Part shown: piece after piece, positions 31,641 through 36,293 of the stretch
How positions within the stretch are numbered: the first letter of the stretch is position 1
Layout: each line of letters starts with the position of its first letter
NCBI GenBank assembly: GCA_001818155.1
Contig: MHJU01000003.1
Coordinates: forward strand, 1 to 36,293
Origin: Candidatus Jacksonbacteria bacterium RIFCSPLOWO2_02_FULL_44_20
GTDB lineage: Bacteria; Patescibacteriota; Patescibacteriia; UBA9629
DNA length: 36,293 nucleotides
Direction: 5' to 3'
Notes under the pieces: generated by a model
Told to the model about the DNA's origin: nothing
Seen by the model: the letters and a program-made list of their open reading frames with translations, nothing else
The model's database searches: none
Program-made: the position numbers and the translations under genes

Positions 31641-32099
31641 ATGATCGCACAGGATATCATGACAACTGACTTGGTTACCGTTACAGAGGACACACCCATT
31701 ACTGAAGCGGCAACAGTATTAGAGCAACATGCGCTTACGGGGATGCCTGTTGTGCAAGGCACCAAGGTCGTAGGCATTATCACTGAAGGAGATTTTATTT
31801 TAAAGAATACTCACCTTCATCTTCCATCTTTGGTTCGTATTTTAGGCAGTTTGAATTTTGACCGTCGCGCAAAAAAGTTGATTAACACAGAATATCAGAC
31901 ATTAAGCAGAGGTATCGTAAAGGACATCATGACAAGAAATGTTGTTACGGTAAAGCCGTCAATGGATGTTACGAAAGTTGTTGAACTGTTCCGATCTAAA
32001 AATGTAAACCCTGTGCCGGTTGTAGATGATACTAATAATTTAATTGGTATTATCAGCAAGGCGGATTTAGTCAAATTAGTAAGCGGATTATTAAAATAA
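31641..32099 (+). CDS. CBS-domain pair protein
   Basis: The 152-residue protein is a Bateman module of two CBS domains. The first is AQDIMTTDLVTVTEDTPITEAATVLEQHALTGMPVVQGTKVVGIITEGDFI (residues about 3-53) and the second VKDIMTRNVVTVKPSMDVTKVVELFRSKNVNPVPVVDDTNNLIGIISKADLV (about 96-147). Such stand-alone pairs bind adenosine nucleotides or SAM and regulate partner proteins; no partner is obvious here. The central stretch (LPSLVRILGSLNFDRRAKK) is the usual linker. It has its own strong promoter and Shine-Dalgarno, unlike neighbours. Confidence 0.9.
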   Translation: MIAQDIMTTDLVTVTEDTPITEAATVLEQHALTGMPVVQGTKVVGIITEGDFILKNTHLHLPSLVRILGSLNFDRRAKKLINTEYQTLSRGIVKDIMTRNVVTVKPSMDVTKVVELFRSKNVNPVPVVDDTNNLIGIISKADLVKLVSGLLK

Positions 32100-32125
32100 A
32101 ATGGTGATTTCTTCGCCCACGAAGC

Positions 32126-33646
32126 ATGTCAACCAAATCGAACCAAACAATTGAAACAACAACAGAAGATGTTTTGCGTACATTAAAGAACAGATACATT
32201 CTGATGATGCGCCAGCAGGTGCGGTCATGGAAAGCGTTTTTAATACTTGGTTTTTTCGCCGGCTTTACAGCGGCTTTTTTGTTTACCGCATCCGCTGATT
32301 TGACAGAAGGATTGTTTGCTAAGCAACCAGTTCCCCAGACGATACAAAACACCGCTTCTGTAGATTATCAAGACACCCAAGGCGCGCAAATGCAACAAGT
32401 GGTAAGTAATGCGGTTTCAATTAGTGTCTCACCCCAGAATGGACCGCCGGATCAGCCGCCGCAAGATACCACAGCTCCCGGCCAAGTTACTGATTTAACC
32501 GCGCTACAAAAGAACCAATCTGTGGTTGAATTAGTGTGGAGCGCCCCTGGAGACGATGGCATTATAGGCACGGCAGATCGGTACGACGTTCGTTTTTCGG
32601 GAGCGCAAATTACCGATCAAAATTGGCAACAACAACAAGGGATCAATGGAGTGTCCAAACCAACTGTAGCTGGTTCTATTGAGAAAGTTACTGTTTCTAA
32701 CCTCACAGCGAATACGACCTATTATTTTGCGCTGAAAACCTATGATGAGAGCAATAATGAAAGTTTGCTTTCTAATCAGGCAATTATCAGTATAGGCGAT
32801 GATAAAAAACCGGAAGATGCTATTGACACTACGCCTCCTGGGAGAATCACCACGCTCTTTCCAGATAAGGAGGTTACGGAAACTAGTATTCCATTACGCT
32901 GGATTGCGGTAGGAGATGATAATCATACAGGAGTCGCTTTTGAATATGATATTCGTTATTCTATCACAGAGATTAAAGATGAATCATCGTTTGCCTCTGC
33001 GCTCCAAATTTCTGATGAACCAAAACCAAAGAGCGTCGGAGCGCAAGAGAGCTATACAATAACCAATTTACAAAACAATACGGCATATTGGATTTCTATC
33101 AAGGCACGCGATGAGGTCGGGAATGCGTCCGAACTGGCAAATGTAGTGCGCGTACAGACCGGACAAGGGTTAGTGCCAGTTCCAAACCCCGGTTATGTAA
33201 GTAGAATTAAAATTATCATAGCGCCGGAAAAAAATTACAGAAAGGATATAGCTCAAGTGCGGTTGCGTATTCGCGATTCTTTAACCAAAGCAATTAAAGT
33301 TGAATTGAAACAGGACGCGGATGCGCAAGGAGCGATTGAGTACACACCTAACAATGTACTGAAAGAAATAGTTGATATAGTGATTCAGGCGCCGTATACG
33401 CTTACGAGAATTGTGAAGAATGTGGATCTTAACGAGACAGAGACAATCCCTCTCGCGGTTTCCGACATTAAAGTTGGTAATCTACAAGACGCCGATGACG
33501 TGATTAACAGTTTAGATTGGGCAGTTTTGAGCAGTAAGTGGGGCACGGGAGACAAGGATGCCGATTTCAATCAAGACGGTCTCATTAATAGTTTGGACTG
33601 GGGAATTATGAATAAGAATTGGAATGCTAAAGGAGAAGAAAATTAA
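32126..33646 (+). CDS. Membrane-anchored FN3-FN3-dockerin protein
   Basis: The 506-residue protein has a cytoplasmic N-terminus and one transmembrane helix (AFLILGFFAGFTAAFLFTA, about 37-55). A linker is followed by two fibronectin type III domains (about 115-225 and 235-345), each opening with D-TTxPGxxTxL and ending N-T-YYFALKTYDESNNES or N-AYWISIKARDEVGNAS. A further beta domain lies at about 350-450. The C-terminus (454-499) is dockerin-like with two F-hand-like repeats sharing INSLDW. The second loop (480-491) has canonical D.N.DG.IN..D, while the first is degenerate. The protein is predicted to sit at the cell surface. A cohesin protein is encoded right downstream. Confidence 0.82.
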   Translation: MSTKSNQTIETTTEDVLRTLKNRYILMMRQQVRSWKAFLILGFFAGFTAAFLFTASADLTEGLFAKQPVPQTIQNTASVDYQDTQGAQMQQVVSNAVSISVSPQNGPPDQPPQDTTAPGQVTDLTALQKNQSVVELVWSAPGDDGIIGTADRYDVRFSGAQITDQNWQQQQGINGVSKPTVAGSIEKVTVSNLTANTTYYFALKTYDESNNESLLSNQAIISIGDDKKPEDAIDTTPPGRITTLFPDKEVTETSIPLRWIAVGDDNHTGVAFEYDIRYSITEIKDESSFASALQISDEPKPKSVGAQESYTITNLQNNTAYWISIKARDEVGNASELANVVRVQTGQGLVPVPNPGYVSRIKIIIAPEKNYRKDIAQVRLRIRDSLTKAIKVELKQDADAQGAIEYTPNNVLKEIVDIVIQAPYTLTRIVKNVDLNETETIPLAVSDIKVGNLQDADDVINSLDWAVLSSKWGTGDKDADFNQDGLINSLDWGIMNKNWNAKGEEN

Positions 33647-33651
33647 AATAT

Positions 33652-34284
33652 ATGAAATTAACACATCCAATCAAATATACCATTATTATCTGCATTGCAG
33701 TTGCGGCGGCGGCGAGCTTCTTTTATTTTCAATCCGGGTTTTTGGTGGAGGTAGAACAAAATTTTGCGTCAATCTCTCAAACCGCGCAATCGTCTCTTAT
33801 AAGCAGAGCAAAAATTTTTCGGAAAAAACCAAAAGAATCTCGCGTCATACAGAACGCGTCTTTGCAATTGACGCCTAATCAAACCGTTGTCGGTAGCGAG
33901 GCACGAGATGTGCAGACCACTATCATGCTTGAGGCAAAGAATCGCAAAATTGCCGGGGTTGATATAGTTATCACATACGAGCCTCTTTTTGTCGCCATAG
34001 ATGATATAGCAGTCGCCGATACCATGGAGACGGTCGCATTGAAAAAGATTGATGCAGAAAATGGACGCATATACCTTTCTCTCATGGCGCAGGCGGGTGG
34101 CTATATTGAAGGGAATCATGCGCTTGCGACAATTCTATGGCATCCATTAACCGAGGGGGATACTTCGTTTGCGTTTGACTATACTCCAGGACTCGCTGAA
34201 GACACAAATGTCGCGGAATTTGCAACCGGAAACGATGTCTTAACCTCTGTGGTCAATGCGCGTTATGCTATTAGAGGTCAATAA
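33652..34284 (+). CDS. Membrane-anchored cohesin-domain protein
   Basis: The 210-residue protein has a transmembrane helix at about 9-27 (YTIIICIAVAAAASFFYF) and a basic linker. A beta-sandwich at about 68-207 matches cohesin: LQLTPNQTVVGSEARDVQTTIMLEAK, then KIAGVDIVITYEPLFVAIDDI. Later come GRIYLSLMAQAGGYIEGNHALATILWHPLTEGDTSFAFDYT and the closing strand VLTSVVNARYAI. Cohesins bind dockerins tightly. The dockerin protein ends 5 bases upstream, so the two are one operon and may interact. Cohesin subtype cannot be judged from sequence alone. Confidence 0.72.
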   Translation: MKLTHPIKYTIIICIAVAAAASFFYFQSGFLVEVEQNFASISQTAQSSLISRAKIFRKKPKESRVIQNASLQLTPNQTVVGSEARDVQTTIMLEAKNRKIAGVDIVITYEPLFVAIDDIAVADTMETVALKKIDAENGRIYLSLMAQAGGYIEGNHALATILWHPLTEGDTSFAFDYTPGLAEDTNVAEFATGNDVLTSVVNARYAIRGQ

Positions 34285-34329
34285 GTGGTTTTTCGCGATA
34301 CCTCTCTTTCGCCGACACTGTTACCCATG

Positions 34330-34362
34330 AAAATACTTTTCTCAAAGGAGGAGAGTATTTTT
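34330..34362 (+). terminator. Hairpin with T-run and embedded Shine-Dalgarno between cohesin and lyase genes
   Basis: AAAATACT (34330-34337) and AGTATTTT (34354-34361) pair perfectly and end in five T (34358-34362); an inner CTC/GAG adds pairs. This is terminator-like after the cohesin gene. The loop side holds AAAGGAGGAG (34344-34353), a strong Shine-Dalgarno-like sequence with no ATG at normal distance. Confidence 0.5.
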
Positions 34363-34398
34363 ATAGGTGAGTCCGATCAATAAGCCGGAAAAAACTCT

Positions 34399-36293
34399 AT
34401 GACACACAATATATCACCGCAACTGACGCGATTACTCGGATTCCTTACGCTCTTTTTTGTTTCAGCGCTTGTCGGAGTTGCAAGCGGAATAGGCGTTACG
34501 CATGTCGTCAAGCGTTTCGCGCTCGTCGCTCCTCAAAATGCAGAAACGATTGCGCAGGCGAGCGAGGGGAAAGTGCTCGGAGAGACAGATTTCAAAATTG
34601 CCCAAACCACGTCTTTTTTTGACTGCGCTAAATCCCCCTACAATACTTCCCCCGCCTGCCTTGGCGAGCATCCGCGGATCCATATCACGCAAGACACACT
34701 GCCGTATTTTCGCAACAAGATCGCTACGTATTACAAAAGCGAGTACCAGCAATTCGTCAATTGGGTAGATACGAATTTTACTGTGGAAGATGACCCCGAT
34801 ACGTCAGGATTGATGGCAGACTACCATGCGCTGATTTATCTCCTAGGACCGATTAATGGTATTACATACGGTCACAGTATGACCGAATATCGTGATCGCG
34901 CAATCGGTAATATGTTGTGGGCGGTGGCAAACTGGACAGATATAGGAAAAGCACGCGCTTATCGTTACAATGGTTACGCTATTGTCGCTCGGGCGTACGA
35001 TTGGGTATGGGCTGATATTGTACCGGCCGATAGAACAAAGATTGTGAACTGGTTGGCAGAAATAGGAACATCTGCACTGAATAGTATGAAGTCAGATCCG
35101 CCATGGCTATTTAGTTCATCTTACTTTGAAGGTTTCCATCCCTGGTATTGGGGCCTTGCATTTTATGGAGACGGAATTCGCGACGCAGATGCTCAAACGC
35201 TCGTAAATGGCTTTGATACTTTGATGTTAAACGGCAAATGGCTTGACGCGCAAAATTGGGTTGCCAGAAATAATGGCGGAGTAAGTGAATATGGCAACTA
35301 TATTCTTGGGCATCCGGTGAGTCATATTATCAACATTGATGGATGGCGGACGGCAACCGGTGAGGACTACTTTGCTCAAGGAACCAGCGTAGCAAATTCT
35401 GATTTCATGAAAAATCATCCCAAGCTTGTGCTCTACACCATAAAACCGTTTGGGAAGACCAATTCCCAGGCAGCGGGAGGGGCTGACTGGAAAATGATTA
35501 AAGTCGGTCAAGCCGGTGCAGGAACGGGAATCGGTGGTCCCCAGGTTATAGTCTCGTTAGGGGAGACCTTGAAAGTGATAGATCCCGATATGGCGGCACT
35601 GAACCGTTGGATTATAGATAACCGTGTTGGCGAGAGGTTGGATCAGTGGAACTCAGAGTGGCATCATATTCTCTACTTCCTGTTTGGCGACCGATCCGTT
35701 GCCCCCAGGTCGCCCGCGGATCTAGGACTGTCTACGGATCAATTTTTTGAAGGGTTAGGCATGGCTGTGATGCGCACTGGATTTGATAGTTTGAATGACA
35801 CGACCATAGCTGTCCTTGCGCCGCCATACTTTTTGCAAGGACATAGTTGGGACCAATGGACAGCTATTCCCACAGGCTTTACGGTTGATAAATATGGGCC
35901 CCTGGCAATTAAACAGTTAGGCTACATCCGCGGCAACATCGGCTATTCATTTCGCAACAATTTTATACGTTTCACCGATCCCTTAAAGACCCCCAGTGCC
36001 GGCTTTCCCATGGTGGGTATGCCCCAAGTTCCCAAAGATGTTCGGCAGTACACCCCTGGAAGTCCATGGGACCTTGGCGGGATGAAACGACGAATTTTTG
36101 ATTCCAATTATGACTATTTGTATATGGATTACACGAAATATTACGATTCCGCTCGGGTGTCGCTTTACACGAGACAATTCGCCTATTTCAAGCCAGATTC
36201 CAACCAGGAAAGTGATTACATCGTCATCCTTGATCGCACCCAAACCACCCGCCCTGACATTATCAAGCGCTGGGCGCTTAATATGGCGTACAA
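34399..36293 (+). CDS. Heparinase II/III-like polysaccharide lyase, secreted or surface-anchored (3' end outside window)
   Basis: The frame is open from ATG 34399 to the window edge (631 residues). An N-terminal hydrophobic segment (LLGFLTLFFVSALVGVASGIGV, about 12-33) is a signal or anchor. The mature part opens with LGEHPRIHITQDTLPYFRNKI, typical of the (alpha/alpha)6 toroid of heparinase II/III and alginate lyases. Toroid-like helices (YNGYAIVARAYDWVW, WYWGLAFYGDGIRDAD) follow. Next comes a region with GLGMAVMRTGFDSLNDTTIAVLAPPYFLQGHSWDQW, like the C-terminal beta-sandwich segment (G...R.GWD...GHS..D). The substrate is a presumed acidic polysaccharide. The missing C-terminus could carry a dockerin or other surface module. 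Confidence 0.65.
   Translation, partial: MTHNISPQLTRLLGFLTLFFVSALVGVASGIGVTHVVKRFALVAPQNAETIAQASEGKVLGETDFKIAQTTSFFDCAKSPYNTSPACLGEHPRIHITQDTLPYFRNKIATYYKSEYQQFVNWVDTNFTVEDDPDTSGLMADYHALIYLLGPINGITYGHSMTEYRDRAIGNMLWAVANWTDIGKARAYRYNGYAIVARAYDWVWADIVPADRTKIVNWLAEIGTSALNSMKSDPPWLFSSSYFEGFHPWYWGLAFYGDGIRDADAQTLVNGFDTLMLNGKWLDAQNWVARNNGGVSEYGNYILGHPVSHIINIDGWRTATGEDYFAQGTSVANSDFMKNHPKLVLYTIKPFGKTNSQAAGGADWKMIKVGQAGAGTGIGGPQVIVSLGETLKVIDPDMAALNRWIIDNRVGERLDQWNSEWHHILYFLFGDRSVAPRSPADLGLSTDQFFEGLGMAVMRTGFDSLNDTTIAVLAPPYFLQGHSWDQWTAIPTGFTVDKYGPLAIKQLGYIRGNIGYSFRNNFIRFTDPLKTPSAGFPMVGMPQVPKDVRQYTPGSPWDLGGMKRRIFDSNYDYLYMDYTKYYDSARVSLYTRQFAYFKPDSNQESDYIVILDRTQTTRPDIIKRWALNMAY

Noticed and set aside
1-36293. 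CRISPR array or insertion sequence
   Set aside because: No regularly spaced direct repeats and no transposase frame or terminal inverted repeats were found on reading through the window; the intein endonuclease is the only mobile element seen.

Overview
The window looks like a slice of a streamlined bacterial chromosome, most likely a member of the Patescibacteria (candidate phyla radiation, Parcubacteria-like). This is inferred from compact genes with 4-8 base overlaps, few Shine-Dalgarno sequences, several predicted promoters that place the start codon 0-20 bases from transcription start, and the mix of families: a stand-alone PilT, a short SMC-like ATPase, a DHH phosphoesterase with a decayed motif, and a minimal Suf cluster. 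No rRNA or ribosomal protein is present to confirm it. Three tRNAs (Gly-GCC, Ser-GCT, Arg-GCG) carry an encoded CCA.

Left part (1-11.2 kb, + strand): the tail of a RelE/ParE-like toxin, leuC-leuD, then a housekeeping run of a degenerate DHH protein, tsaD, a CDP-alcohol phosphatidyltransferase, a Nudix hydrolase followed by a Nudix remnant, a hicB-hicA toxin-antitoxin pair, PRPP synthetase, a small zincin, a short SMC-like ATPase and a TruB pseudouridine synthase fused to a RibL-type FAD synthetase-like nucleotidyltransferase.

Middle (11.1-21.7 kb): a minus-strand alpha-glucan operon (GT4 glycosyltransferase, GH57, a small DUF5752-like protein, GH15) driven by a clear extended -10 promoter divergent from tRNA-Gly. 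It is followed by a membrane-anchored protein of unknown function, tRNA-Ser, and a minus-strand MacA-MacB-like export operon (HlyD-family adaptor, ATPase, permease).

Right-middle (21.2-31.4 kb, + strand): a two-helix membrane protein, tRNA-Arg, a DsrE-like protein and pilT lead into an iron-sulfur cluster assembly locus: sufC, an HD-domain gene, sufB interrupted by an intact LAGLIDADG intein, a 237-base structured intergenic stretch, a short sufD, sufS, an orphan, a Phd/MazF toxin-antitoxin pair, sufU and a VIT1/CCC1-type metal transporter. SufB, SufC and SufD would form the scaffold, SufS supplies sulfur, SufU probably accepts or relays it, and the transporter may set iron or manganese level.

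Right end (31.6-36.3 kb, + strand): a CBS-domain regulator with the strongest promoter and Shine-Dalgarno of the window, then a surface module. This holds a membrane-anchored FN3-FN3-dockerin protein, a membrane-anchored cohesin protein and a large heparinase II/III-like polysaccharide lyase that runs off the window. The neighbouring dockerin and cohesin suggest a miniature cellulosome-like surface attachment system, which together with the SufB intein, the TruB fusion and the sufB-sufD structured region is the most interesting content.
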